Assembly (NCBI GenBank): GCA_963716135.1 | Contig: OY970289.1 | Coordinates: 682,001-746,000 of the forward strand | Length of the DNA: 64,000 bases | Source of the DNA: CAVRAW01 sp963716135 | GTDB lineage: Bacteria; Planctomycetota; Planctomycetia; Pirellulales; JADZDJ01 | Direction: 5' to 3' | Shown: positions 19,272-29,423 of the stretch, one piece after another | How positions within the stretch are numbered: the stretch's first letter is position 1 | Layout: each line of letters begins with the position of its first letter | Made by a program: the position numbers and the translations under genes | The notes under the pieces: model-generated | The model's input: the letters and a program-made list of their open reading frames with translations, nothing else | What the model was told of the DNA's origin: nothing | The model's database searches: none

Positions 19272-19913
19272 ATGAACCGCAAGAAAAAATCCACTCTTCC
19301 ATCCCTGATCTCCGGACACCTCGGCGGCATTAACCGCGCCTTGCTAGAAGGCGAGAAGCGGCCAGCGTTTCTGGAATTCTTGACCGGTGAGTTGCCGGCC
19401 AGACGTGGTATTTGCGCACTCTACGATAAGAAAGGGCGTTTGTATTACACCGGCAAAGCGTCAGACCTCTCAAAACGTCTGAACACTCACTTGAACGACA
19501 AACACGGTGACAGTTGGGAAAGAATGACGTTGTTTCTAGTCGCCGACTCAGCAAACGTTGCCGAACTCGAAGGTCTCGTTGTCGCAACTGCGAAACCACC
19601 CGGAAACAAGCAAAAGCCAAAAATCGGCCAGGATCTTAGAAAGCGACTGAAGCGCTATTTGCGAAAGGACGCCGTTCTACAAATTGACCAAGCCATATAT
19701 CCAGAGCGACAGCGATCGAGCGACGTTCTGTCGCGACGCTTAACCGCGAAAAAACTTCAACGTGTGAGTCAGTCCCAACTTGCTAGAGTACTTGGCATCT
19801 CACAACCACGGGTCAGCCAACTTTCTAGAAATGGAAGCATGAGAAAATATATCCTTGAAGCCGGTAAACGTGACGCTGTTCTATTGTTGCTCCAAAAGGC
19901 AAAAAAACGTTAA
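19272..19913 (+). CDS. GIY-YIG nuclease-fold protein with C-terminal HTH
   Basis: A 213-residue protein. RRGICALYDKKGRLYYTGKA is a diverged GIY...YIG pair, followed by LSKRLNTHLNDKHGDSWERM with the helix Arg expected in the fold. The C-terminus (VSQSQLARVLGISQPRVSQL) is a clear helix-turn-helix. The combination suggests a DNA-targeting nuclease or regulator. AT-richer codon use than neighbours and its place beside the SRA-HNH gene suggest acquisition by transfer. The start MNRKKKS at 19272 is uncertain; no ribosome site stands out. Confidence 0.7.
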   Translation: MNRKKKSTLPSLISGHLGGINRALLEGEKRPAFLEFLTGELPARRGICALYDKKGRLYYTGKASDLSKRLNTHLNDKHGDSWERMTLFLVADSANVAELEGLVVATAKPPGNKQKPKIGQDLRKRLKRYLRKDAVLQIDQAIYPERQRSSDVLSRRLTAKKLQRVSQSQLARVLGISQPRVSQLSRNGSMRKYILEAGKRDAVLLLLQKAKKR

Positions 19914-20042
19914 GTGGAAGAGCACGGGCCTAAAGGGAAATTCTTTTCTTCACGGCTTAATGATCCAACTGCGTTCATTCGTGTTCATCTGTGGTTCCTA
20001 GATTCTCCACGTCGCAGTGGCCCAAAAACTTCCTTGCCAACT

Positions 20043-20115
20043 GAGCCACTTTCGTGCTAAGAAACACTCAGACGATGCGGCCAATTGAGCTCAGCCAAAG
20101 TAGTATGCCGGACTT
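20043..20115 (+). repeat. Dispersed ~70-bp repeat, copy 1
   Basis: It shares GAGCCACTTTCGTGCTAAG, ATGCGGC and TCAGCCAAAGTAG, in the same order and spacing, with the reverse strand of 41732-41804. Non-coding as far as I can see. Confidence 0.6.
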
Positions 20116-20432
20116 GGACGTCCGCCTCTGGCGTGCCGACATCGGGAAACCTTTCGCCGCCTGAGGCCGGAGGGTAAAGTCCTTGTCCCTACCAGGGCCA
20201 AGGAATGAGCCTCTGGTACACTGGATTTATCCAGTGCTTTGCCGTGCCACGGGGTTAGCGTGGACGGAACCACAACTCGGGGCGGTCACCATCAGGCACT
20301 AACCCAGGTGCTCGTCCGCCAATGTGGCGCGTCGGGCAGGCAAGCAGCGTGAGCGTGGACTCCGTTCCCGTCACAAGCTTGTCGGCGACGGTTGGTTATC
20401 ATCCCATGCTTGGCTTCGGCTTGGCCGGGTGC

Positions 20433-20455
20433 CACTGCTGGCTTGTCCAGCAGTG
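20433..20455. repeat. REP-like hairpin
   Basis: CACTGCTGG and CCAGCAGTG form a perfect 9-bp stem around a CTTGT loop. Related CTGGGCTTGCCCAG cores are at 31484 and about 34384. Confidence 0.6.
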
Positions 20456-20937
20456 TTTCCGCTCGCGTGCCATGCCCACGGCTCGGCGTGGGCATGAAAA
20501 CCTAAGCGCCCCGTCGTTATTTTTGATTCGGCCGGCCTCCAAAGCCACCGATTGGCCCGACCCGCCACGGCGGACGAGCGCCAAATTTTTCGCGCCATTT
20601 CGTGCTTTTCGCGGCCATCGCCGCCAGCGTCGTTCCCTGCGCACGGGGAGGGCGAGGCTCCCGCCGAGCCGTGCGATCGCAAGATTTCAATTGCCACCAA
20701 AAGCACGAAAAGCCACAAAACATATTTCACGCAAAGGCGCAAAACCGCAAAGAGATTCCTATCCCTTCCTGGCCTCCTGGTTTCCTGTCGTTGTGCCGTC
20801 GTGATAAATCCGTTTCATCTGTGTTTATCAGTGGCCAATAACCTCTCAACGTCCTCCGCGTCTTCGCGGTTAATCCGCATTCATCTGCGTTCATTCGAGT
20901 TCATCTGTGTCCCCTAGATCCTGCGCTCGGCCGCGCA

Positions 20938-20966
20938 ACAAAAAACCCCCGGTATAACCGGGGGCT
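20938..20966 (-). terminator. Rho-independent terminator of the cupin gene
   Basis: On the minus strand, a CCCCCGG/CCGGGGG stem with a short TATA-containing loop is followed by six Ts, about 40 bp after the cupin stop. Confidence 0.85.
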
Positions 20967-20969
20967 GCC

Positions 20970-21004
20970 TGGCTAATCGCTAACTGCTAGTCGCTAACCG
21001 CTTC
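20970..21004. repeat. Heptamer array (CTAATCG type)
   Basis: CTAATCG, CTAACTG, CTAGTCG and CTAACCG stand head to tail between the cupin stop and its terminator. A diverged relative is at about 23262-23290. Confidence 0.75.
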
Positions 21005-21326
21005 AATAATAAATCACCAGCCAGACCGAAAGCTGTTCCGGGTCGGTCCACGCCACGCGATGCAGCCGGTGCGCTCGGATATTCACGAACGAGCCCGGCT
21101 TCATCTCCAGCACTCCGGGCGGATCCTGAAACTCCAGCCGCGCCGCCCCGGAAATCAGCACCACGAATTCGCTTTCCTTCTGGTCGTACCAAAAGTCGTC
21201 CGGCGAGCGGTGCCCCTGCGACACAATCCGCTCGATCCACACCGTCGGCGTGCGCAAGAGCTTCTGCACGAACTCCTGCGGCAATTCCGCCGGAATATCG
21301 GCCAGTAAATTGTTCAAATCGGGCAT
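21003..21326 (-). CDS. Small cupin-domain protein
   Basis: A 107-residue single cupin. DFWYDQKESEFVVLISGAARLEF covers the first cupin motif, with Glu and Asp but few His, and MKPGSFVNIRAHRLHRVAW the second, with one His pair. The C-terminal strand LSVWLVIYY closes the barrel. Such proteins bind a metal and a small ligand; the ligand is unknown. MPDLNNLLADIPAELP at 21326 is taken as the start because it matches small cupins of this kind. It is monocistronic with its own terminator. Confidence 0.8.
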   Translation of the reverse strand: MPDLNNLLADIPAELPQEFVQKLLRTPTVWIERIVSQGHRSPDDFWYDQKESEFVVLISGAARLEFQDPPGVLEMKPGSFVNIRAHRLHRVAWTDPEQLSVWLVIYY

Positions 21327-21455
21327 CGCTGCGGGCTCGCAATTCAATTGCAATCACTGAAAAACTAGCTTACTCTAACGGCCGCGGATCATGTCATTTT
21401 GTCCGTTCAGGACATTCGCGCCGATCAACCGCGCACTTCAACCGGGAGAAAGCTC

Positions 21456-22286
21456 ATGAAAACACCACCACTTACGTTCATCCTCGCCGCAGTGTTCGCC
21501 GCATTAGGCTCCTTGGCGCAAGCCGCCTCCGGCCCGACCAGCACGCTGTACATCATGAACTACGGCGAATTCAACTCCGGCAATGCCACCGGCCTGGACA
21601 TCGTCGTGGGCAACACCGTCTCATCGTACAACACCAACCTTGTGATCGACATCGACATCGCCGTCTATGGCGACGTGCGCACGCAAGGCTACGGCAGCCC
21701 CGACCAAGGCGACCGATTCGACCTGGCCGGCAGCCCACTTTCCGGCGGCCCCTACACCAACACCGTGGCCGACTCGCAATTGCACGACGGCACCAGCGAC
21801 GGCAACTACAACTATTCGGTCGATTACGTCACCGGCGACCTGCTGCAGTTCGATCGCAACTGGGCCAGTCCCACCGTGCTGTTCAACCTCACCGGCACGT
21901 TGCCCGGCGCGGGCTACATCACCATGGATCTGACCGACGGCAGCTTCTGGGTTTCGCAGTGGGGCGGCCCCGACACCGTGAATCATTACACCAGCTCCGG
22001 CACGCTGCTGAGTTCGTTCAACTCCGGTTTGACCGCCAACTTCGGCCTGGCGCTCGATCCGGCCGACGGCACTTTGTGGATGGCCGACAACAGCTACAAC
22101 CTTTACCAGTACGACCAGGCCGGCAACCAATTGCAATCGGTCAACTATTCTTCCGTTGCCGCTGGCGGTTGGTACGGGATGGAGTTCGACACCCAGGTTG
22201 TGCCAGAACCTTCGACCCTGGCGCTGGCCGCGATCGGCACAACCGGCTTGGCAGTCCGCATCTGGCGCCGCCGCGAACGGGTCTGA
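21456..22286 (+). CDS. PEP-CTERM secreted protein
   Basis: A 276-residue exported protein. It has an N-terminal signal peptide (MKTPPLTFILAAVFAALGS, cleavage after AQAA) and a Gly/Asn/Thr-rich beta body resembling a beta-propeller (FGLALDPADGTLWMADNS-type repeats). It ends in the sorting tail VPEPSTLALAAIG, a hydrophobic stretch and a basic end RIWRRRERV. PEP-CTERM signals are processed by exosortase and direct proteins to the envelope or matrix. The ATG at 21456 has GGGAGAAAGCTC upstream. Specific function is unknown. Confidence 0.88.
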   Translation: MKTPPLTFILAAVFAALGSLAQAASGPTSTLYIMNYGEFNSGNATGLDIVVGNTVSSYNTNLVIDIDIAVYGDVRTQGYGSPDQGDRFDLAGSPLSGGPYTNTVADSQLHDGTSDGNYNYSVDYVTGDLLQFDRNWASPTVLFNLTGTLPGAGYITMDLTDGSFWVSQWGGPDTVNHYTSSGTLLSSFNSGLTANFGLALDPADGTLWMADNSYNLYQYDQAGNQLQSVNYSSVAAGGWYGMEFDTQVVPEPSTLALAAIGTTGLAVRIWRRRERV

Positions 22287-22463
22287 GCCGCCTCACCGGA
22301 CAGCATCCCGAGCTGGAAAAAGTGTCACCAGCCGCAAAGCCGTCGCTTTGCGCTTTCGATCCGGCTGCATATCGTCGCAAAACCCCGACGCAATACGCAT
22401 CGATGTTCCAAGCTTCAAGGAGACACACGCCGATACATCCCAAGCTACGCTGAAGAAATCGCA

Positions 22464-23177
22464 ATGACTGCTCTTCGATCGTTTCGCCCTCTGGCCGCCG
22501 CTGCAATCTGCGGCATCTTTGCCGCCACGACCTTTGCCGCCGAATTCCAAGACGAAGGCGGCGCGCCGTCCGAAGTCGTCCTGCGAGTCAAAGGCAAACC
22601 CGGCGACAAAAAATCGTCAACCTGCGAAATGCAGTACAAACTCACCGCCCCCGACGGCAAGATCACCGGTCCGATCACGCTGACCGGACACATCAACTGC
22701 GAAGTCAGCGCAACCGACGACAAACAAACCACTCGCCGCTATTCGTTCACCACGTTCGATTCCAAAAACGACACCGTGGGCCTGGCCGAATTCTTGAACA
22801 AATCCCCCTTCATGCAATTCACCGGCAGCATGACCCACGACACGCACGGCAACTCGCTGCACCAGAGCGGCTACACCAAACCCCAGGAGAGCTATAACTT
22901 CCCTGAAGGGCCCGTGAAGGTCGGCGACACTTGGCAGGGCTGGCTCGGCAAACACGAAACCCGTAAGCCGATCACCTACAAGCTGGAAAGGATCATCCGC
23001 GTCCACGGCGACGACATCGCCGTGATCTCGAAGGAATCGCCCGCGTGGCACGACCACAAAGAAACATTCTGGTTCGACGTGACCAAGGGCGACTTCGTCG
23101 GCGACACGATCGAGGAAACTCAGTACCGCAAAACCGGCGTCGCCAACGTCAAGCTATCGATCTTCGACCCGCTGTGA
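22464..23177 (+). CDS. Secreted protein of unknown function
   Basis: A 237-residue protein with a clear signal peptide (MTALRSFRPLAAAAICGIFA, cleavage near TTFAAEF). The mature part is beta-rich, with no family I recognise: DGKITGPITLTGHINCEVS, ESYNFPEGPVKVGDTWQGWL and ETFWFDVTKGDFVGDTIEE. The last part, describing a resulting flux or difference between states, resembles DUF6263-like exported proteins, but I cannot confirm that. It is separated from the PEP-CTERM gene by 177 bp and may or may not be co-transcribed. Confidence 0.75.
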   Translation: MTALRSFRPLAAAAICGIFAATTFAAEFQDEGGAPSEVVLRVKGKPGDKKSSTCEMQYKLTAPDGKITGPITLTGHINCEVSATDDKQTTRRYSFTTFDSKNDTVGLAEFLNKSPFMQFTGSMTHDTHGNSLHQSGYTKPQESYNFPEGPVKVGDTWQGWLGKHETRKPITYKLERIIRVHGDDIAVISKESPAWHDHKETFWFDVTKGDFVGDTIEETQYRKTGVANVKLSIFDPL

Positions 23178-23188
23178 TCAATACATAG

Positions 23189-23207
23189 CCCGACCGTGTC
23201 GGTCGGG
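23189..23207. terminator. Hairpin after the secreted-protein gene
   Basis: CCCGACCG and CGGTCGGG form an 8-bp stem with a TGT loop, 12 bp after the stop. It lacks a U-tract, so it may be a REP-like element rather than a true terminator. Confidence 0.45.
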
Positions 23208-23319
23208 TGGCACGCCTTGAGTCCCGCGAAGGGCGTGGTCGCCGGGTGGGCGAAAAGCTGACGGCTAATCGCTAAATACAAATCGCTCGATAATCCACGC
23301 CATTGCCAGCGCGCACTTC

Positions 23320-24273
23320 TTACTCCACCGCTCCCAGCACCAGCGCCAACAGCGCCATCCGCACCACCACGCCGTTGAAGGCCTCCTGCCAGTACCGCGC
23401 AAAGCGCGTGGAATCCACGTCGACGGGCAATTCGTCCATCCGCGGCAACGAGTGCAACACGATCGCGTCGGATTTGGCCTTGGACGCCAACAGTTCGCGG
23501 GTCACCCGATAGTTGGCGGGCGTCTCGGGCAGTTTGCCGCCGCGTTCATCCCGCGATTTCGTGTAGTCGGGCTGCACCACCGGCTCGATCAGGATGACGT
23601 CGGCTTTGCCAATCACCTGCTCGATGTGTTCGGCTTCCGAAAAGTCCAGGCTGTATTGTCGCAGCTCGGTCTTGAATTCGTCTGTCAGCGACATCTCAGG
23701 CGGACCGACGAAGGTGATCGGGCAGTCGAACTGCGTCAAGGCGTAGGCCAGCGAATGCATGGTGCGCATGCGCATGTCGCCCACCGCGACCCATCTCAGG
23801 CCGTCAATCCGCCCCTTCTCGCACAAAATGGTGTACAGATCGGTGAGGATTTGGGTGGGATGCTCACCCCAGCCGTCGCCGCCGTTGATGATCGGGATGC
23901 TGGCCCACTTCGCGGCCTCGGCCGGCGCGCCTTGCTGGAAATGGCGCATCACGATCACGTCGCCGTAGCATTCCAGCATCTTCACGGTGTCTTTGATCGT
24001 CTCCTGATAGAAGTCGCCGGCGCGCGTCATCTTCGGGTCGGCAAACCCGCTGACGTGTCCGCCCAGCCGGTGCATGGCGGCTTCGTGCGCAAGCCGCGTG
24101 CGGGTGCTGGGCTGGTAAAACGCGCTGATCAGCGTTTTCTCTTTGAGCATCTCGCAGTTGCGGCGGTTTTTCGCCATCGGCGCCAGTCTCTGCGCCGATT
24201 CAAACACGTGGAAAAACTCCTCACGTTCGAAGTCCTTCAGCGACAGAATGTCGCGGTCCAAAAAGCTGCGCAT
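23320..24273 (-). CDS. pyrB: Aspartate carbamoyltransferase, catalytic chain type
   Basis: A 317-residue carbamoyltransferase. QPSTRTRLAHEAAMHRLGG is the carbamoyl-phosphate loop, GDGWGEHPTQILTDLYTI the second carbamoyl-phosphate motif, and VLHSLPRMDELPVDVDSTRF the aspartate-side motif of ATCase. Start at 24273 with AAAGGA upstream. The enzyme makes carbamoyl aspartate for pyrimidine synthesis. No pyrI or pyrC is adjacent. Its position in a carbamoyl-phosphate-producing cluster could mean it uses salvaged carbamoyl phosphate, but that is inference. Confidence 0.87.
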   Translation of the reverse strand: MRSFLDRDILSLKDFEREEFFHVFESAQRLAPMAKNRRNCEMLKEKTLISAFYQPSTRTRLAHEAAMHRLGGHVSGFADPKMTRAGDFYQETIKDTVKMLECYGDVIVMRHFQQGAPAEAAKWASIPIINGGDGWGEHPTQILTDLYTILCEKGRIDGLRWVAVGDMRMRTMHSLAYALTQFDCPITFVGPPEMSLTDEFKTELRQYSLDFSEAEHIEQVIGKADVILIEPVVQPDYTKSRDERGGKLPETPANYRVTRELLASKAKSDAIVLHSLPRMDELPVDVDSTRFARYWQEAFNGVVVRMALLALVLGAVE

Positions 24274-24383
24274 GGCTAGGTTTCCTTTCGGTTGGCCGCG
24301 AATCGGCGCGAGTCGACACTAGCAACCCGCCGCGACGAACCGCGCGCACTTCGCGGGTTTAGGATTGGTTGCGGGCAATTACT

Positions 24384-25613
<1,230 letters not shown>

Positions 25614-25643
25614 TGCTAAATTCTCCCTTTCAAATTTTCAATC

Positions 25644-26594
25644 TTAACCACGAATGATTCTGGTACCGTTTTTGCCTTCCAGCGCCGCGCCGATCTGTTC
25701 GATAGAGGTAATCATGACCTCCGAATTCGGCGATGTCGAGCGCTCGACGAATCCAATCGCCGATTCGATCTTCGGCCCCATCGATCCGGCCGGAAATTGC
25801 CCCGCCTTCGCCAGAGCCCTCGCCTCGCTGATCGTCATTTTCGAGTAGGCCTTCGCTGTGGGCTTGCCGTAGTCGCTTTGCACCTGGTCCACGCCGGTCA
25901 AAAGCGCCAGCATGTCGGCATTCAAGCTGTTGGCCAGCAAGGCGCTGGTGCGGTCTTTATCGATCACCCCCTCGACGCCGGTGTATTGCCCTTTTTCATC
26001 GCGCACCACGGGCACCCCGCCGCCGCCGCACGAAATCACAATGTGCCCCGCCTTGACCAGCGCATGAATCACGTCCAACTCCACGATCTCGCGCGGAATC
26101 GGCGAAGGCACCACGCGACGCCAGCCGCGGCCGGCATCTTCCACCACGTTCCAACCATCTTTCTTGGCATGCTCCTCGGCCTTCTCTTTTGCTAAGAACG
26201 AGCCGATTGGCTTGGTGGGGTTCTTGAACGCCGGATCGTCCTTGTCCACGCGCACCGTGGTGATCACCGTCGAGCAAAGCCGCGGCTTGCCGCGAGTGGC
26301 CAGCTCGTTCATCAGGCACTGCGAAATCATATATCCCATGCCGGCCTGTGTGTCGGCCCCGATCGTATCCAACGGCAGCGGATAGATATTGTGCTGCGCC
26401 GCAATCTCTACGCGCCGGAGCAGCACGCCCGCCTGGGGACCATTGCCGTGCGTGATCACAATTTGATGCCCGGCGAGAATCAGATCGGCAAGCGGTTTGA
26501 TGGCCGTGCGCGTCGTCGCGAATTGCTGAGGGATGTTGCCTTCCTTGCCGAGTGGGCTGACAGCGTTGCCGCCCAAAGAAGCCACGATAAGCAT
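25644..26594 (-). CDS. arcC: Carbamate kinase
   Basis: Amino-acid-kinase-fold enzyme converting carbamoyl phosphate plus ADP to ATP, CO2 and ammonia. Motifs: LGGNAVSPLGK at the N-terminus, VITHGNGPQAGVLLRRVE, VISCGGGGVPVVRDEKG, GVIDKDRTSALLANSLNADM and the C-terminal FPAGSMGPKIESAIGFVE. The length of 316 residues is typical. It sits directly between ygeY and the Mo-hydroxylase, as in the E. coli-type cluster (YqeA position). It is the energy-conserving end of the proposed purine pathway. Confidence 0.95.
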   Translation of the reverse strand: MLIVASLGGNAVSPLGKEGNIPQQFATTRTAIKPLADLILAGHQIVITHGNGPQAGVLLRRVEIAAQHNIYPLPLDTIGADTQAGMGYMISQCLMNELATRGKPRLCSTVITTVRVDKDDPAFKNPTKPIGSFLAKEKAEEHAKKDGWNVVEDAGRGWRRVVPSPIPREIVELDVIHALVKAGHIVISCGGGGVPVVRDEKGQYTGVEGVIDKDRTSALLANSLNADMLALLTGVDQVQSDYGKPTAKAYSKMTISEARALAKAGQFPAGSMGPKIESAIGFVERSTSPNSEVMITSIEQIGAALEGKNGTRIIRG

Positions 26595-26612
26595 TTCCCA
26601 GATTCCTCGTCT

Positions 26613-29405
26613 TCAGGCTTTCTCGCGGACCGGCTTCTTGGAGGCCGCCATGATGGCTTTACCGGCCGGTGAATCGCTCATCGGCAGCACGGTGCGCTCG
26701 ATCCCGTCGAACTTCCGCAGTGCGCCCGCCACCGCCGGCGCCGTCGGCACCAAGCCGATTTCGCCCACGCCGCGCGCCCCGTAGGGGCATTCCGGATCGG
26801 CTGTTTCGATGAACATGAACTCCATCTCGGGCATCTGATGCGCCCGCAGCACGCGGATCGACTTGATCGTGTCGGTCTTGATGTGTCCGCCTTCGCACAC
26901 AAAGTCTTCGCTCAAGGCGTAGCCCAGGCCCATGTGAATCGAGCCTTCCATCTGCCCTTGCAGCAAGTTCGGATTCATGACCTTGCCGACGTCGTGGGCG
27001 GCGACAACTTTCTTCACCTTCCCCTCGTCGTCCAGAATCACCACCTGCGTGGCGAACCCATAAGTCAGGTGCGTTTTCGGCTCGGGCACATTCGCGCCCA
27101 GCTTGACGGTGTAATCGCAAATCCATTCGCCGCGATATTCCCTGCCGATCAGATCCTTCAACTTCTTGCCGCTATCCAAATCGGCCTTCAGCTTCTTGGC
27201 CGCGTCAATCACCGCATTGCAAGAGAGCGCCGTGCCGCGGCTGCCCGTGGTCTGGCCGCAATCCAAATCCACCGTCGTGTCGGTCGTCGCCGTAAAAGTC
27301 TCCGGCGGCAAACCGGTTTCTTGCACCGCAGTCTGAATCGTGACGGTGAACAAACCCTGGCCCATTTCGGTGTAGCCGGTGCGAATGCTCACTTTGCCGT
27401 CGGGCTCGACTCGCAACAGCGCCTTGCCCGGGTCGGGCATGCCGTTGCCGATGCCAACGTTCTTGATGCCGCAAGCGATGCCGGCGTATTTCGCACTGCG
27501 ATAAATGTCCTTCACGGCCAACATCGTTTCCTTCAGGCCGAACGGCTTCTCGAGCTTTTGGCCCGTGGCAAACCGATCCCCCTGCTGCAGAATATTTCGC
27601 CAGCGAATTTCCCAACCGTCGATGCCCACCTTGTCCGCCAGGCGATTCAGGCAACCTTCGATGGCAAATGCCGCTTGATTCGCGCCGAACCCGCGCATCG
27701 CGCCGCAGGCCGGATTGTTCGTGTACACGGCCAGCGATTCAATGTCGATCGCCGGCACTCGATACGGTCCGCAAGAATGGCCGGCCGCACGCTCGAGCAC
27801 TTTCGCGCCCACCGAAGCATACGCTCCCTTGTCGCCGATCATGCGAGCCCGCACCGCGGTGATTCGCCCTTCCGCATCGCAGCCCACTTTCACGTGCATC
27901 TTAATGGCGTGGCGTTTCGGGTGCAGGCGGAAACTTTCCTCGCGCGTCAGCGTGCACTTCATCGGCTTGCCACACAGCACCGCCGCCAGCGCCGTTTGCG
28001 CCTGGATGCTCATGTCTTCCTTGCCGCCGAACGCGCCGCCGTTTTGCACCAGCTCCGCTTCGACGCGGTTTCGTTCCCATCCCAAAACGGAAGCAATCTG
28101 CCGCTGATCGTCGAACACCCCTTGCCCTTGCGACAGCACCTTCAGTTTCGCCACCGGATGGCCATTCCCGCCGCCGCCCATCGGCCACGCCACGCAGGCC
28201 TCCGGTTCCAGGAACATGTGCTCGATGCGCTGCGTCTGGAACGTGTCTTCCACGACGTGTGCCGATTTGGCGAACGCTTCATCGGGATTGCCGCGCGTAA
28301 TCGCCGATTTCGAGAGCAGATTTCCCTTGGGATGAATCTTCGGCGCGTCGGGCTTCAGGGCATCTTCCGGCGTGCAAACTGGCGTCCGCACTTCGTAATC
28401 GACCGCGACTTTTTCCGCCGCCCGGCGGGCTGTGTACTGATCTTTGGCCACCACGATGGCAATGATGTCGCCCATGCAACGCGTTTCTTCGCCGATGGCC
28501 ACCAAAATCGGCCAATCGTTGATGATCAGCCCTACGAAGCGATTCCCCGGCACGTCGGCTGCCGTAATCACGCGCTCCACGCCTTCCATTTCCAGCGCAG
28601 CCGTCGAATCGATCCCCTTCACCAGAGCCCGCGGATGTTCGCTGAACTTCATTGCCGCGTACGACATCCCCGGCACGGTAATGTCGTCGATATAGTGGAA
28701 GTCGCCCAGCACCAAATCCTTGCCGCGGTACTTCTCCAGCGACGTGCCGACTTTCCCGCATTGATCGTTCTTTCGCGGCTGCTCGCCGCGGCACACTCGG
28801 GCCAGTTCCTCGATCGCATCGACCACTTTCACATAGCCCGTGCAGCGGCACAGATGCGCCCGCAACTCGTGGGCGATTTCCGCCCGCGTCGGATTGGGAT
28901 TTTCTTCGACAATCGAATGCCCGCGCATCGCCATGCCGGGAATGCAGAAGCCGCATTGCACGCCGCCGCAGCTAACGAACGACTGGGCAATCTGCTGCCG
29001 CCGCTCTTCCGGCAAGCCTTCCAGCGTGAACACGGTCTTGTCGGCGACCGATTTCACGTTCATCGTGCAACACAACCGCGGCTTGCCGTCGACCAACAGC
29101 GTGCAACATCCACACGAAGCCTGCGGTTCGCAACCGTTCTTGAGCGAAGTGAATCCAAAGTCTTCTCGCAGCACGGAGAGCAAAGATCGATCGTCAACCA
29201 CTGCTTCCACTTGCCGACCGTTGAGCGTGAACGTCACGGTCTGAGCACCGTCTTTCAGCGCGCGGAAGCGGAAATGGTGCTGCTCATCAGGAACACCTAA
29301 TATATTGAAGCCCTTAACTTTCCGCGATATTATAACAGTCTTCTCCCCCTCGAACAATCGTTTGCAGATGCCGTGCCGGACGAATCTTGGCTGGTACGGC
29401 TGCAA
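26613..29405 (-). CDS. xdhD: XdhD-type molybdenum hydroxylase with fused 2Fe-2S domains
   Basis: The first about 150 residues are two [2Fe-2S] domains (CEPQASCGCCTLLVDGKPRL; GGVQCGFCIPGMAMRG with LCRCTGYVKVV). No FAD domain follows. The rest is the Mo-pterin region: GGAFGGKEDMSIQ, CGAMRGFGANQAAFAIE, SRGTALSCNAV and the catalytic GARGVGEIGLVPTAPAV with its Glu. This architecture matches selenium-dependent xanthine dehydrogenase/XdhD proteins, where selenium is a labile ligand rather than selenocysteine. The N-terminal start is unsure: the first about 50 residues overlap the divergent ygfK side, and a GTG at 29237 (VTFTLNGRQVEAV) is an alternative. Confidence 0.9.
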   Translation of the reverse strand: MQPYQPRFVRHGICKRLFEGEKTVIISRKVKGFNILGVPDEQHHFRFRALKDGAQTVTFTLNGRQVEAVVDDRSLLSVLREDFGFTSLKNGCEPQASCGCCTLLVDGKPRLCCTMNVKSVADKTVFTLEGLPEERRQQIAQSFVSCGGVQCGFCIPGMAMRGHSIVEENPNPTRAEIAHELRAHLCRCTGYVKVVDAIEELARVCRGEQPRKNDQCGKVGTSLEKYRGKDLVLGDFHYIDDITVPGMSYAAMKFSEHPRALVKGIDSTAALEMEGVERVITAADVPGNRFVGLIINDWPILVAIGEETRCMGDIIAIVVAKDQYTARRAAEKVAVDYEVRTPVCTPEDALKPDAPKIHPKGNLLSKSAITRGNPDEAFAKSAHVVEDTFQTQRIEHMFLEPEACVAWPMGGGGNGHPVAKLKVLSQGQGVFDDQRQIASVLGWERNRVEAELVQNGGAFGGKEDMSIQAQTALAAVLCGKPMKCTLTREESFRLHPKRHAIKMHVKVGCDAEGRITAVRARMIGDKGAYASVGAKVLERAAGHSCGPYRVPAIDIESLAVYTNNPACGAMRGFGANQAAFAIEGCLNRLADKVGIDGWEIRWRNILQQGDRFATGQKLEKPFGLKETMLAVKDIYRSAKYAGIACGIKNVGIGNGMPDPGKALLRVEPDGKVSIRTGYTEMGQGLFTVTIQTAVQETGLPPETFTATTDTTVDLDCGQTTGSRGTALSCNAVIDAAKKLKADLDSGKKLKDLIGREYRGEWICDYTVKLGANVPEPKTHLTYGFATQVVILDDEGKVKKVVAAHDVGKVMNPNLLQGQMEGSIHMGLGYALSEDFVCEGGHIKTDTIKSIRVLRAHQMPEMEFMFIETADPECPYGARGVGEIGLVPTAPAVAGALRKFDGIERTVLPMSDSPAGKAIMAASKKPVREKA

Positions 29406-29423
29406 ACCTTGCGCACAACCTAT

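Larger units (their letters stand above)
19914..20937. other. Gene-free 1-kb region packed with small repeats and palindromes
   Basis: No credible gene is seen here. It holds decamer-like TTCATCTGTG units (about 19965-20000 and 20812-20920), octamers (CGCAAAGG type at about 20735; CTCCGCGT type at about 20850), a dispersed 70-bp element (20043-20115) and three hairpins: 20219-20236 (CACTGGAT/ATCCAGTG), 20433-20455 (CACTGCTGG/CCAGCAGTG) and 20471-20496 (CATGCCCACG/CGTGGGCATG). It looks like a sink for REP-like and unit repeats. Confidence 0.7.

Noticed and set aside
20322..20804. 160-codon open frame in the repeat-rich gap
   Set aside because: Made of palindromes and repeat words; several overlapping frames in both directions are equally open, none with family features.
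26838..29300. Long open frame (820 codons) on the plus strand
   Set aside because: Antisense shadow of the xdhD-type gene in GC-rich DNA.
26613..29405. Selenocysteine in the XdhD-type protein
   Set aside because: No in-frame TGA or SECIS-like context needed; selenium in this family is a labile cofactor ligand.
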